A model generated the notes under the pieces. It worked only from the letters and a program-made list of their open reading frames with translations, was not told the origin of the DNA and searched no databases. Positions 15,975 to 25,098 of a stretch of 64,000 nucleotides of DNA are shown here, one piece after another. The stretch covers positions 1 to 64,000 of the forward strand of contig CALFWM010000030.1 of NCBI GenBank assembly GCA_937928635.1, given 5' to 3'. Each line of letters begins with the position of its first letter. Positions within the stretch are counted from its first letter, which is position 1. This DNA comes from an uncultured Sulfitobacter sp. GTDB lineage: Bacteria > Pseudomonadota > Alphaproteobacteria > Rhodobacterales > Rhodobacteraceae. The translations under genes and the position numbers were made by a program.

Positions 15975-16379
15975 ATGATCGGTCGTCTCAACCATGTTGC
16001 TATCGCTGTTCCTGATCTGGAGGCCGCAGCGGCACAATACCGCAACGCTTTGGGCGCGACCGTTGGCGCGCCGCAGGATGAGCCGGACCATGGCGTGACC
16101 GTCATCTTTATTGACCTGCCAAACACCAAGATTGAACTGCTGTACCCTTTGGGCACCGACAGCCCGATCAACGGCTTTCTTGAAAAGAACCCGGCGGGCG
16201 GCATTCACCACATCTGCTATGAGGTGGATGACATTATCGCTGCGCGGGACCATCTGAAATCGACCGGTGCGCGTATTCTGGGCAGTGGCGAGCCCAAGAT
16301 TGGTGCCCATGGCAAGCCTGTGTTGTTTCTGCATCCCAAGGATTTCGACGGTGCTCTGGTTGAGCTGGAGCAGGTGTAA
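15975..16379 (+). CDS. mce: Methylmalonyl-CoA epimerase
   Basis: 134 residues from ATG 15975 (AAAGG 8 nt upstream). A single vicinal-oxygen-chelate fold: RLNHVAIAVPDLEAA carries the first metal His, NTKIELLYP the middle ligand region, GGIHHICYEVDD the next His and GALVELEQV the final Glu. It interconverts (2S)- and (2R)-methylmalonyl-CoA, linking propionyl-CoA carboxylase to methylmalonyl-CoA mutase in propionate and odd-chain or branched-chain catabolism. The DUF1467 gene starts 3 nt after its stop, a common arrangement in Rhodobacteraceae. Confidence 0.93.
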   Translation: MIGRLNHVAIAVPDLEAAAAQYRNALGATVGAPQDEPDHGVTVIFIDLPNTKIELLYPLGTDSPINGFLEKNPAGGIHHICYEVDDIIAARDHLKSTGARILGSGEPKIGAHGKPVLFLHPKDFDGALVELEQV

Positions 16380-16382
16380 ATC

Positions 16383-16676
16383 ATGGGTCCTGTTTCCGGT
16401 ATTGTTCTCTACGTCGTGATCTGGTCGATGGTGTTTTTCGTTGCCCTGCCCATTCGTGTGCAGACCCAAGGTGATCTGAAAGACATCGTGCCCGGCACCC
16501 ATGCGGGCGCACCCGAACATCACCATCTTAAGAAAAAGGCGCTTTGGACCACGCTGGTTGCCGCCTTTATCTGGGGCGTATCGGCCTATTTCATTCTGGG
16601 TGAGATCATCACGGTTGAAGACATCGAACGCTGGCTTAGCCCGACCGAGACTCCAATTGGTGGTACAGGTGGGTAA
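16383..16676 (+). CDS. DUF1467 family membrane protein
   Basis: 97 residues with two membrane helices (about 5-25 and 56-76) flanking a short loop, HAGAPEHHHLKKKALW. This is the DUF1467 pattern, found mainly in Alphaproteobacteria and of unknown function. It follows the epimerase gene by 3 nt and is surely co-transcribed. Its last 41 bp overlap, tail to tail, the 3' end of the CysZ-like gene on the other strand. Confidence 0.85.
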   Translation: MGPVSGIVLYVVIWSMVFFVALPIRVQTQGDLKDIVPGTHAGAPEHHHLKKKALWTTLVAAFIWGVSAYFILGEIITVEDIERWLSPTETPIGGTGG

Positions 16677-17343
16677 AGGTTGCGGCCCCCAGGATCGGGA
16701 TCAGCAGGTTTAGAAACGGCACGCTCAGGGGCATGGCCATCAGAACACCGGCCAGCCAGATGGTGCCATGGTGCCTTGAGCGCAGAACCTCGGCCTGCTT
16801 TCGCCCGACACGGCGCATCGCAGCCATGGTGAAATACTCCCGCCCCAGCAGATAGCCGTTCATCGCCCAAAAGATGAACAATGCCAGCGGTGCAAAGAAC
16901 AGGGCCATCACCAGTGCGGCAAAGTTGGCCCCGATCAGCAGCCCCAGAAAGTTGATCGTGTCGCGCAGCGCCTCGCCAAAGGAGACGCGCGTGCTGGGCG
17001 GCAGATGCGGATAATGGACCGCCTCCACCGCGTCGGCCACATCATCAAGATAAAGGGAGGTAATTGCCGAGGCGACCGGCACCATCAAAAAGATCGACAG
17101 AAACGCCAGCAAAAACGCGGCACCCCAGGACAGTAGATCGTTGAGCCAGCGCACCTCACCCAGGACAGGCAGCCAGGTTTCCTCGGGCGTCAGCCATTCG
17201 ATCAGCCATGATACCCCCGAAACCGCCGCAATCAGCAGAAACAGCGCCAGGAATATTCCTAGGAAAAACACCCGGCGAAACCGCCGGTCGCTGAGCTGCG
17301 CCACCGCCTTTCCAAAGGCGCTTAAGATTATTGTGAGAGCCAA
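16636..17343 (-). CDS. EI24/CysZ-like integral membrane protein
   Basis: 235 residues with about four to six membrane helices. Segments such as SWGAAFLLAFLSIFLMVPVASAI, SLYLDDVADAVE, and MNGYLLGREYFTMAAMRRVGR are characteristic of the EI24 (CysZ) family, which includes the E. coli sulfate transporter CysZ. Whether this protein moves sulfate is not shown. The likely start is TTG 17343, overlapping the nitroreductase stop by 16 nt, so the two genes form one transcript. Converges with DUF1467. Confidence 0.8.
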   Translation of the reverse strand: MALTIILSAFGKAVAQLSDRRFRRVFFLGIFLALFLLIAAVSGVSWLIEWLTPEETWLPVLGEVRWLNDLLSWGAAFLLAFLSIFLMVPVASAITSLYLDDVADAVEAVHYPHLPPSTRVSFGEALRDTINFLGLLIGANFAALVMALFFAPLALFIFWAMNGYLLGREYFTMAAMRRVGRKQAEVLRSRHHGTIWLAGVLMAMPLSVPFLNLLIPILGAATFTHLYHQLESRSG

Positions 17344-17906
17344 GATGTGATTCCGTCGATATCCGGGCGCGGCCGATCTGGTGGGGTGCTTGTCTCGGTG
17401 CCAATATGGATCAACCCAGCAACGCGTTCGTGATCCGCAAGCCCCAACCCCTCGCGCAGAAAACCGCGATCATGCGACGGCCAGCCGGACAACCAATTTG
17501 CCGCCCAGCCCGCCGCTAGCGCTGCATTCAATAGCGCCAGACACACCGCGCCGGCGGAATAGGTTTGCTCCAGCGGAGGGATTTTTTCCGATGGTTTCTG
17601 CACCTCGACCACAACAACCGCCAGATTGCCCTGATCAAATTGAGTGCACCCTTTGGCGATTTTTTCAGCGTCAAGCCCAAGCGCGGCACCCCGGGACGCA
17701 GCCAGGGCCGACAATCGCGTCATTGCGGCCCTTTCGATCACGATAAAGCGCCATGGCTCCAGTTTGCCATGATCCGGTGTGCGCCCGGCGGCGGTCAGCA
17801 ACGGCATCAGGGCCGCGCGTTCGGGCACCGGCAAACCCAGCGTTTTCGCCGGACGTGACCGGCGTGTTTGTAGAAAATCAAGAACAGCGGGATTGGGTGT
17901 TGGCAT
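17328..17906 (-). CDS. Nitroreductase family protein
   Basis: 192 residues, length and pattern of YdjA-like FMN nitroreductases: FLQTRRSRPAKTL at the N-terminus binds FMN phosphate, AAGRTPDHGKLEPWRFIVI follows, and the C-terminal GWAANWLSGWPSHD and EGLGLADHERVAGLIHIGT complete the fold. These dimeric flavoenzymes use NAD(P)H to reduce nitro compounds or quinones; the natural substrate here is unknown. It lies 6 bp downstream of the HDAC-like gene and overlaps the CysZ-like gene, so a three-gene operon is likely. Confidence 0.87.
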   Translation of the reverse strand: MPTPNPAVLDFLQTRRSRPAKTLGLPVPERAALMPLLTAAGRTPDHGKLEPWRFIVIERAAMTRLSALAASRGAALGLDAEKIAKGCTQFDQGNLAVVVVEVQKPSEKIPPLEQTYSAGAVCLALLNAALAAGWAANWLSGWPSHDRGFLREGLGLADHERVAGLIHIGTETSTPPDRPRPDIDGITSWLSQ

Positions 17907-17912
17907 AAGGGC

Positions 17913-19019
17913 CTAAAGTCCTAGCTCAATGGCCATGTCATCAATGGACTGGCATAAAAAGGTGTCAAATTTTGCGTTGGGTTGGCGGATGGTGAACCCC
18001 TCTGACATCGGGTCGGGTGCTGCATTTTCAACCCCTGCCATCGCCGCAATCGTGGCATGACCACAAAACGGGACATAAAATTCAGAATATCCGCCCTCAT
18101 GGGCCATCACCAGCTTGCCGTCACACAGGCGCTGGGCGGTTTCTTTGGTCACACGCGTCATTTCGGCAAAGGTGTCGGCAGTGGCTTGCATTCGCGCCAG
18201 GGGGTCGATCATGGAAGCATCAAAGCCGCAGGCCACAATAATCATATCGGGGTGAAAGGCCTCTATCGCGGGCACCACGATCCGGTTCATTGCATGCATG
18301 TAGGCCACATGGCCGGAACCTGCGCACATGGGCACATTGATGTTGTATCCCTGCCCGGCACCCTGCCCGCGATCCGCCAATGCACCTGTGTCGAGGGGGT
18401 AATTGCCCTCCTGATGCAGCGAAATCGTCAGCACATCGTCGCGTTCATAATAGATCGCTTCGGTGCCGTTGCCGTGATGCACATCCCAATCCAGCACAAC
18501 AACGCGTTTGCACAGGCCTTTGGCTTGCGCGGCCTCAATGGCGATGGCGATGTTGGCCAGCAAACAGAACCCGTTGGGAAAATTGGGCAGACAGTGGTGA
18601 CCGGGGGGGCGGCTGAGTGAATAGGCATTGTCGAGTTCGCCTGTGGCCACGGCATCCACGGCGGATATCGCCAAACCGGCGGAAAGGGCGGCGATCTCAT
18701 AGCCACCTTGGGCAAAGGGTGTGCGCCGGCCCAGCTCGCCGCCACCTGCATCAGACAGCCGTTTGAATTCATCCAGATAGGAGGCTGGATGCACCCGCGC
18801 CAATGCCTCATAGCTGGCCAGTTCTGCTGTGCGCACCTCCAGCTGTGCGGTCAGGCCGGTCACATCCATCAGATTCTTGAGCCGTCGCTTTGTTTCAGGG
18901 TTTTCGGGCAAACCACCGGCGGCAAGGGGCTGCACCAGACCGCCAATCGGCATGGTAAAGGCGTAATTCCCACCGGCGTGCCAAAAGCATTGCTCGTCCC
19001 AGAAAAATCCCGTTGTCAC
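17913..19019 (-). CDS. Class II histone-deacetylase-like amidohydrolase
   Basis: 368 residues from GTG 19019, with GGAGG 9 nt upstream; the longer frame to 19091 has no such site. Zinc-dependent deacetylase motifs: SRPPGHHCLPNFPNGFCLLAN (charge-relay His pair), VVVLDWDVHHGNGTEAIYY (zinc Asp and His), VACGFDAS (second zinc Asp) and MAHEGGYSE (Tyr-bearing loop). Bacterial members deacetylate polyamines or other acetylated amines rather than histones. First gene of the run with nitroreductase and CysZ-like protein. Confidence 0.87.
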   Translation of the reverse strand: MTTGFFWDEQCFWHAGGNYAFTMPIGGLVQPLAAGGLPENPETKRRLKNLMDVTGLTAQLEVRTAELASYEALARVHPASYLDEFKRLSDAGGGELGRRTPFAQGGYEIAALSAGLAISAVDAVATGELDNAYSLSRPPGHHCLPNFPNGFCLLANIAIAIEAAQAKGLCKRVVVLDWDVHHGNGTEAIYYERDDVLTISLHQEGNYPLDTGALADRGQGAGQGYNINVPMCAGSGHVAYMHAMNRIVVPAIEAFHPDMIIVACGFDASMIDPLARMQATADTFAEMTRVTKETAQRLCDGKLVMAHEGGYSEFYVPFCGHATIAAMAGVENAAPDPMSEGFTIRQPNAKFDTFLCQSIDDMAIELGL

Positions 19020-19218
19020 CCTGCATATCCTCCCATGGCATTTATGCGGTGACGTTGGCGTAGGATGCACGAATTGTCCATGGTGGGCCAAGGTCCCCCT
19101 TACGCGGCAAGGCGCACCTTCCTCCTCTTTCTGGCTTTAACTCTTCCCGGAGGTTTGGAGGCAGAGCCTCCAATTCGGCTCCTGAAGCCGAACATATGAC
19201 CCTTGCGCGATGGCCGTA

Positions 19219-19238
19219 AGGCGGGCCTTGGCCCGCCT
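19219..19238 (-). terminator. Hairpin downstream of trpS
   Basis: GGCGGGCC (19220-19227), TT, GGCCCGCC (19230-19237): a perfect 8 bp GC stem 7 nt past the trpS stop. There is no T-tract, so intrinsic termination is uncertain. A second small hairpin (GGAGGC AGA GCCTCC) lies near 19154-19170. Confidence 0.45.
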
Positions 19239-19244
19239 CACCTG

Positions 19245-20264
19245 TCAGCTGACCATGCCAATGATATCATAGGTCTTTTTCAAAATCGGCGCGGTGATCT
19301 CGCGCGCTTGCGCGGCACCGCAGGCGAGTATCCGGTCAATTTCATCTGGTTGCGCCATCAGCCGTGCCATTTCCGATGAAATCGGGGCCAGTTTTTCGAC
19401 AGCCAGTTCTGCGAGCAAAGGTTTGAACGTTCCAAATTGTTGCCCGCCGACCTCGGCCAGAACCTGATCCACAGATTGCTCGCTCAAAGCTGCATAAATG
19501 TTAATCAGATTGCGCGCTTCCACCCGCCCTTCCAGACCTGCGGCTTCCGAGGGGAGCGCATCCGGGTCGGTCTTGGCCTTGCGGATCTTTTTGGCAATGG
19601 TGTCGACATCATCGGTCATGTTGATGCGGCTGGCATCCGATGGGTCGGATTTGGACATCTTTTTGGACCCATCGCGCAATGACATCACGCGGGTTGCCGC
19701 GCCTTCGATCACGGGTTCAGTGATGGGAAAGAAATCCACACCATAATCATGGTTGAACTTGCTGGCAATGTCGCGCGTCAATTCCAGATGTTGTTTCTGG
19801 TCGTCGCCCACGGGTACATGCGTGGCGTGATAAATCAGAATATCCGCGGCCATCAGCGCCGGATAAGCGAACAGCCCCAGCGAGACTTTCTCGGCGTTCT
19901 TGCCGGCCTTGTCTTTGAACTGGGTCATCCGGCTCATCCAGCCCATGCGGGCGATGCAGTTGAAAATCCAGGCCAGTTGCGCGTGTTCGGGCACCTGTGA
20001 CTGGTTGATCAGGATGGATTTCTCAGGGGAGATACCGGAGGCGATAAAGCCCGCCGCCAGCTCTCGTGTGTTGTAGTGCAGCTCTTTGGGGTCGAGCAGT
20101 TTGGCGGTGATCGCGTGCAGATCGACCATGCAATAGACCGTCTCGTACGCCTCGTCCTGCATCGACACAAAACGTTTGATCGCGCCCAGATAATTGCCCA
20201 GCGTTAACCCGCCCGAAGGCTGGATGCCGGAAAACACGCGGGGAGTGAAAGATGTGTCAGACAT
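19245..20264 (-). CDS. trpS: Tryptophan--tRNA ligase
   Basis: 339 residues from ATG 20264 ([13 protein letters not shown]). Class I synthetase: the HIGH-like site is in [17 protein letters not shown], and [10 protein letters not shown] is the KMSKS loop. MVDLHAIT and the [10 protein letters not shown] segment are typical of bacterial TrpRS. It charges tRNA-Trp in the cytoplasm. Divergent from the rhomboid-like gene with 74 bp between the starts. In related genomes I recall murJ and trpS close together, as here. Confidence 0.96.
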   Translation of the reverse strand: MSDTSFTPRVFSGIQPSGGLTLGNYLGAIKRFVSMQDEAYETVYCMVDLHAITAKLLDPKELHYNTRELAAGFIASGISPEKSILINQSQVPEHAQLAWIFNCIARMGWMSRMTQFKDKAGKNAEKVSLGLFAYPALMAADILIYHATHVPVGDDQKQHLELTRDIASKFNHDYGVDFFPITEPVIEGAATRVMSLRDGSKKMSKSDPSDASRINMTDDVDTIAKKIRKAKTDPDALPSEAAGLEGRVEARNLINIYAALSEQSVDQVLAEVGGQQFGTFKPLLAELAVEKLAPISSEMARLMAQPDEIDRILACGAAQAREITAPILKKTYDIIGMVS

Positions 20265-20338
20265 GAGGTATGCTCCAGGGCTGGCAATGGCGCTGGGCAC
20301 GGCTTACTGATGGGTCCAGGCCACGTCAAGGAGCGCCC

Positions 20339-21025
20339 ATGCACGATCCCGATTTCCAACCGCCCGTAAACCCGCTGCCGCCTGCGGTTGTGGCGATTTT
20401 CGTGTGCATCGCGGGGATTGAAGGGATCCTGTCATTGGCAGAAGCCGGGTTGATCGGCGGGCCACAGGCCATTGGGTGGCGGCTGGGCCTGATCCGCGAC
20501 TACGGCTTTTCCGGTCAGATATTTGACTTGATGGTGAGAAACGGGGTTTGGCCGATCAACGAGGTTTTGCGCGTCTTGAGCTATCCTTTCATCAATCGCG
20601 GTTTTGTGGAGGGGTTGTTTGCTCTGGTCCTGCTTTTGGCACTCGGCAAAATGGTGGCAGAGGCCATGGGACAGTTGGTTTTTGTCGCGCTCTTTGTGCT
20701 CTCGGGCGTTGGTGGCGCGGTGATCTATGCGCTGTTGCTCAACGATCCGGTCTGGCTGGTGGGGGCGTACCCGTCGGTCTATGGGCTGATCGGGGCCTAT
20801 TCCTTTGTGATGTGGCGCACCTTGGGCGCGACGGGTGGCCCGCAACACCGGGCCTTTTCGCTGATTGCGATCCTGATGGGGATACAACTGCTTTGGGGTG
20901 TATTCTTCAACACCGGCACCACCTGGGTGGCAGAGCTTGCCGGGTTTGTTTGCGGCTTTGGACTGAGCTTTTTGCTGGCGCCGGGCGAGTGGCGCAGGAT
21001 CAGGGATCAGATCCGGCGGCAGTGA
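20339..21025 (+). CDS. Rhomboid-family membrane protein lacking catalytic residues
   Basis: 228 residues from ATG 20339 with AAGGAG 8 nt upstream. Six to seven hydrophobic segments follow the rhomboid plan. The catalytic loop, normally G-x-S-G, reads GAYPSVYGLIG (residues 142-152), so Tyr144 aligns with the nucleophile Ser201 of GlpG; the last helix, normally A-H-x-x-G, reads AELAGFVCG, so Glu199 replaces the catalytic His. It is therefore predicted to be an inactive rhomboid (pseudoprotease). The role is unknown. Convergent with murJ. Confidence 0.75.
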   Translation: MHDPDFQPPVNPLPPAVVAIFVCIAGIEGILSLAEAGLIGGPQAIGWRLGLIRDYGFSGQIFDLMVRNGVWPINEVLRVLSYPFINRGFVEGLFALVLLLALGKMVAEAMGQLVFVALFVLSGVGGAVIYALLLNDPVWLVGAYPSVYGLIGAYSFVMWRTLGATGGPQHRAFSLIAILMGIQLLWGVFFNTGTTWVAELAGFVCGFGLSFLLAPGEWRRIRDQIRRQ

Positions 21026-21076
21026 TGGCTGTGGGTGCGGGATTGAGTTTTTTGGAAGGGTGAAACGGGGGCGAGG

Positions 21077-22618
21077 TTAGCCGCGTCTCAGGGCACCTTT
21101 GAACTCTGACAGTTTGAACGCACCGATGAGCTGACCCAGGCCAAAATAGCTGACGGCGGCCACGCTGAGCAGGATCAGCAGCGCCAGCCCGCGCCACCAT
21201 GGCACGCCAAGCAGGGGTTGGATGGCGACGTTTGTAAGATACAAAGCCAGGCCCATCAGCGCCGAGGCGATCAGGATGCGCCAGATGCGGCTGTGAAAGC
21301 GCGCGTCGAACTTGGCTGCTTGCCCATAGCGACGCGCCCCAAGCGCAAGGCAGGCGAACATCGCCCAGCCTGCCAGCGTGGTGGCAATCGCGGGTGCGAT
21401 CCAGCCGACCCAGGGGGCAAGGCCTACGGCGATGGCGGCGTTTACGACCATAGCCACCACTGCGTAGTGGAACGGGCGGCGGGTATCTTCTCTAGCAAAA
21501 TAAACAGGTTGCAGGACTTTTTGCAGAACAAAGGCGGGCAGGCCGAGGCCGTAGATGGTGACGGCTGTTGCGATGGCAGCAGTGTCGTCGATGTCTGAGG
21601 CACCGCGTTCAAAGAGGACGGTGACCAGCGCGAAGGGCACGACCATGAGCGCGACGGCAGAGGGGATGGTCAGCGCCAGTGAGATCTCAGCCGCGCGGCT
21701 GAGTGCGGTTTTGGCCCCGGCATCATCTCCCCCGCGCAGACGGCGCGACAGGTCAGGCAGCAGTACCACGCCCACGGCGATGCCCACCACGCCAAGAGGC
21801 AATTGATAAAGCCGGTCGGCGGCAAAGAGCCAGGACACCGCGCTTTTATACTGGCTGGCGACCAGCTGCCCCACCACAAGGTTGATCTGCATCACGCCAG
21901 AGGCCAGGGCCGCGGGCAGCGCGATCACCACCATGTCGCGCATCGCCGGGTTCCAGCGCGGGCGGGCAGGTTTCAGCGGGAAGCCCGCCTGCGCCGCCGC
22001 CCGCCATGTGAGTGCCAATTGTGCGACGCCCGCCACCGGGATTGCCCAGACCAGCCAGGTTATAATTGCCCCGCCCGTCAGCGCACCAATGGTCATCGCG
22101 GTGATCACGCAGATGTTCAAAAGCACCGGCGCAGCGGCGGCCACTGCAAAGCGGCCCGTAGCGTTTAAGATACCGGAAAATAACGCAGAAAGGGACATGC
22201 AGACGATGTAGGGAAAGACGATGCGCCCATAGCCCACGGTCATGTCAAAGCGTTCATCGCCCGCGAAACCTTCGGCGGTCAGCCAGACCAGACCGGGCAT
22301 AAACACCATGCCCAATCCGGTCAGAAACAGCACCACCAGACCCAACCCGTTGAAGGCATCGCGTGCGAATGCGCTGGCCCCTTCGCCGCTTTCCAGCCGC
22401 TTGGCAAACATCGGCACAAAGGCTGCGTTAAAGGCCCCTTCGGCAAAGAACCGGCGGAACATATTGGGCAGGCGGAAGGCGGCAACAAAGGCGTCCATCA
22501 CCGGCCCCGGCCCGATCAGGGACAGCAACAACACCTCGCGCACAAAGCCCAGCACACGCGACATCAGTGTCCAGAATCCAACCGTGAAAAAGCCGGTCAT
22601 AAGGCGGATGGGTTTCAT
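21077..22618 (-). CDS. murJ: Lipid II flippase MurJ (MviN)
   Basis: 513 residues with about 14 membrane helices, typical of the MOP-superfamily MurJ. Recognised segments: MSRVLGFVREVLLLSLIGPG, MDAFVAAFRLPNMFRRFFAEGAFNAAFVPMF at the N-terminus, and LYQLPLGVVGIAVGVVLLPDLSRR in the middle. It flips lipid II across the inner membrane for peptidoglycan synthesis and is normally essential. ATG 22618 follows a 226 bp non-coding stretch. The last residues include SEFKGALRRG. Confidence 0.96.
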   Translation of the reverse strand: MKPIRLMTGFFTVGFWTLMSRVLGFVREVLLLSLIGPGPVMDAFVAAFRLPNMFRRFFAEGAFNAAFVPMFAKRLESGEGASAFARDAFNGLGLVVLFLTGLGMVFMPGLVWLTAEGFAGDERFDMTVGYGRIVFPYIVCMSLSALFSGILNATGRFAVAAAAPVLLNICVITAMTIGALTGGAIITWLVWAIPVAGVAQLALTWRAAAQAGFPLKPARPRWNPAMRDMVVIALPAALASGVMQINLVVGQLVASQYKSAVSWLFAADRLYQLPLGVVGIAVGVVLLPDLSRRLRGGDDAGAKTALSRAAEISLALTIPSAVALMVVPFALVTVLFERGASDIDDTAAIATAVTIYGLGLPAFVLQKVLQPVYFAREDTRRPFHYAVVAMVVNAAIAVGLAPWVGWIAPAIATTLAGWAMFACLALGARRYGQAAKFDARFHSRIWRILIASALMGLALYLTNVAIQPLLGVPWWRGLALLILLSVAAVSYFGLGQLIGAFKLSEFKGALRRG

Positions 22619-22768
22619 TGAAATACGGGTTCATCCATGTTGCGTGGCGTTGCGTTGATGCTGCCTAAACTGAGCGGGCGCGGGGTGCAATGTGCAGGGT
22701 GAGCAGGTTTTGCGCAGTTTTTTGGGAATCAGGTGGGGGAACAGAGGGTTAACGGGGTAAATCGCTTG

Positions 22769-22793
22769 CGGTTTTACGTCGGTATTCTGTCGG
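22769..22793. repeat. Copy 1 of a shared 25 bp intergenic motif
   Basis: CGGTTT, then TACGTCGGTATTC and TGTCGG. A copy at 56963-56987 matches at 22 of 25 positions. Both copies lie in the same orientation 150-200 bp upstream of minus-strand genes (murJ and the cold-shock gene). This suggests a shared regulatory or structural element; function unknown. Confidence 0.4.
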
Positions 22794-22844
22794 TTTTGCG
22801 TTGGTGGCGATGCGGTGGACACGCTGGTTAACACAGCGTGCGGT

Positions 22845-23780
22845 TCAAGTGTCGAGATAGGCAAGCGCCAAACGCCGGGTGGTGGCGATGAAGCCCGCGT
22901 TGCGGGTGGCACCGTTTTCCTCAGCCATGCGGGTGATGTTCCAGCCCACATAGGTGGCAGAGCGCAGCAGGATCATCAGATCAAGGGCGCTCAGGTCAAT
23001 GGGGCGCCGGGCGGTGTAGCCATTGATCAACGCGGCGCGCAGGTCGGGGTAGTCGGGCGCATCCAGCATTTTGCTGAGGGCGGTGGTAAGTTCGAACAGG
23101 CGAAAGCCGTAGCCTCCGTCATCAAAGTCGATCAGGTGCATGTGGGGCCCATCGACCATCACGTTGGTGCTGACGAGGTCGGCGTGGATCAGGCCGTAGT
23201 CGAGGGTTTCTTCGATCTGGGCGAGGTCCGCATGTGCGCGGGTGCGCAGGGTTTGGAAGAGGTCTTGATCATCTGGGGTGAGGGCGGGGTTTTCCCAAAA
23301 GCGGTCCCAGTGCGGGGTATCCCCCAGCAGCCCCTCGCGGTTCCACGCGCAGCGATGAAATCCCTCAGGCGGGGTCCATGCGTCGCAGATGTTGTGCAGG
23401 CGGGCCATTTGAGCGCCCAACTGGTGATAGAGCGCTGCGCGTTTGGGGGGGGCGGCGTGTTCAAGTACGGCTTTGAGGATGATGCCGTCGAGCCATGTCA
23501 GCACGTCAATTTGCGTGCCGTCGATGGTTTGGAGCATGTCGCCAGAGCGGGCAGGGATCGGACCGGGGAGGCTGAGGCCACCTGCCGCTGCGGCGGCCAT
23601 CCAGTGCAGTTCTGAGGCGATTTCAGCGTCTGAGCGATAGCCCTGGCGGTGCAGGCGCAGAGCGACGGGGCCGGATGGGGCCTCTACCCGGAACACTTGG
23701 TTTTCGCGGGCGGCGACGAGGGTGTACTCAGCGCCGTCCAAGCCCCAGAGCTTGAGTGCTTGTTCGACAAGGGCGTTCAT
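22845..23780 (-). CDS. APH-family kinase, candidate hydroxylysine/amino-alcohol kinase
   Basis: 311 residues of the aminoglycoside phosphotransferase/choline kinase fold. LIHADLVSTNVMVDG holds the catalytic Asp and Asn, HLIDFDDGGYGF the metal-binding Asp; the N-terminal lobe contains VALRLHRQGYRSDAEIASEL with the ATP lysine/arginine region. Its start overlaps the stop of the upstream phospho-lyase-like gene by 4 nt (ATGA, 23777-23780). Because that partner resembles AGXT2L enzymes, which act on phosphorylated amino alcohols, this kinase probably supplies the phosphorylated substrate; the compound is not known. Confidence 0.8.
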   Translation of the reverse strand: MNALVEQALKLWGLDGAEYTLVAARENQVFRVEAPSGPVALRLHRQGYRSDAEIASELHWMAAAAAGGLSLPGPIPARSGDMLQTIDGTQIDVLTWLDGIILKAVLEHAAPPKRAALYHQLGAQMARLHNICDAWTPPEGFHRCAWNREGLLGDTPHWDRFWENPALTPDDQDLFQTLRTRAHADLAQIEETLDYGLIHADLVSTNVMVDGPHMHLIDFDDGGYGFRLFELTTALSKMLDAPDYPDLRAALINGYTARRPIDLSALDLMILLRSATYVGWNITRMAEENGATRNAGFIATTRRLALAYLDT

Positions 23781-25066
23781 GGGGCGAGTGGGGTATCGGC
23801 CAACACTTCGTCAAGCGTGTCGAACAGCAGGTCGGCGTTTTCGCGTGAAAACGGCATGGGTGGGCGGATTTTCAGTGTGTTTTTGTGGCGGCCAAGTTTG
23901 GAGAGGATCACGCCACGGTCGCGCAACTTGTTGACCACGCGGTCGGTGAAGGCGGACGCGGGGGTTTTTGTGTCGCGGTCCAGCACCATTTCGGCACCGA
24001 AGATGAGGCCGGAGCCTCGGGTGTCTCCGATGCAGTCAAATTTGTCTTGCAGTGTGGTGAGGCGGGTGCGGGCGTAGGCGCCGACCGCTTTGGCGTTGGC
24101 TTGCAGGTTTTTGTCTTCGATCTCTTCCAAAACCGCCAGGGCCGCAGCGCAGGAAACAGGATTGCCGCCAAAGGTGTTGAAATAGCGATACCCTTGGCGG
24201 AATGTTTTGACGATGTCGCGGTTTGCCACGACGCCGCCAATTGGGTGGCCGTTGCCCATCGGTTTGCCCAGGGTCATCACATCGGGCACCACGCCCATTT
24301 TTTCATGCGCCCAGAAATGCGTGCCGGTGCGGCCAAAGCCGGATTGGACTTCATCACAGATCAGCAGACCGCCTGCGCGGCGCACGACTTCTGCGGTGGG
24401 TGTGAGCCAGCCATCGGGATGATTGGGGAACCCTTCGTTCAGGAAATACGGGCAAATCAGCAGCGCGGCAAAACCGGTGCCATCGGCATTGAGCGCGTCG
24501 ATTTGGGCGGCGACGGATGCGGCAAAACCCATGCCGTCCGGGTCTGGTGTGCGGTAGCTGTCCGGCGCATCGACGAAGCGGAAATACTGCTCAAGCCCAA
24601 AGCCGACCGATGGCACATTGGATTTGCCCAGCTGGCTGACCAGTGATGTGTTGCCATGATAGGTCGCGTCCGTCGCGATCACGCCACGCTTGCCGGTGAT
24701 GCCTTCGGCCATGCGCAGGGCAATGTCATTGGCCTCTGACCCGGTGCAGGTCAGGATTGCCGTGTCGAGGGTTGCATGTGTGGTTGCGGTCAGCCGGTCG
24801 ATATAGTCAAGAATGCCGTCATGCAGATAGCGCGTGTGGGTGTTGAGCGTGCCTGCCTGATCCGCAATCGCGCGCACCACACGCGGGTTACAATGGCCCA
24901 CATGGGGCACGTTGTTGTAACAATCAAGATACTTGCGCCCCTGCGCATCCCACAGCCAGACACCGCTGCCCCGCACAATATGCAGGGGATCATCATAAAA
25001 GGTCGCAACATTCGGCCCCATCAAACGGGCGCGGTCAGCGATCAGATCAGCGGTGGAGCGGGTCAT
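23777..25066 (-). CDS. Class III PLP enzyme of the AGXT2L phospho-lyase type
   Basis: 429 residues from ATG 25066. Class III aminotransferase fold: substrate/cofactor loop CTGSEANDIALRMA, LLICDEVQSGFGRTG with the PLP-ring Asp, and TLGKPMGNGHPIGG with the Schiff-base Lys. The N-terminal KYLDCYNNVPHVGHCNPRVV and LNTHTRYLHDGILDY closely recall human 5-phosphohydroxylysine and ethanolamine-phosphate phospho-lyases (AGXT2L2/AGXT2L1), which eliminate phosphate and ammonia. It could also be an ordinary omega-aminotransferase. Translationally coupled to an APH-type kinase. Confidence 0.82.
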   Translation of the reverse strand: MTRSTADLIADRARLMGPNVATFYDDPLHIVRGSGVWLWDAQGRKYLDCYNNVPHVGHCNPRVVRAIADQAGTLNTHTRYLHDGILDYIDRLTATTHATLDTAILTCTGSEANDIALRMAEGITGKRGVIATDATYHGNTSLVSQLGKSNVPSVGFGLEQYFRFVDAPDSYRTPDPDGMGFAASVAAQIDALNADGTGFAALLICPYFLNEGFPNHPDGWLTPTAEVVRRAGGLLICDEVQSGFGRTGTHFWAHEKMGVVPDVMTLGKPMGNGHPIGGVVANRDIVKTFRQGYRYFNTFGGNPVSCAAALAVLEEIEDKNLQANAKAVGAYARTRLTTLQDKFDCIGDTRGSGLIFGAEMVLDRDTKTPASAFTDRVVNKLRDRGVILSKLGRHKNTLKIRPPMPFSRENADLLFDTLDEVLADTPLAP

Positions 25067-25098
25067 AAGATATCTGCCTCGTGGCTTAGGGCCGTTGG

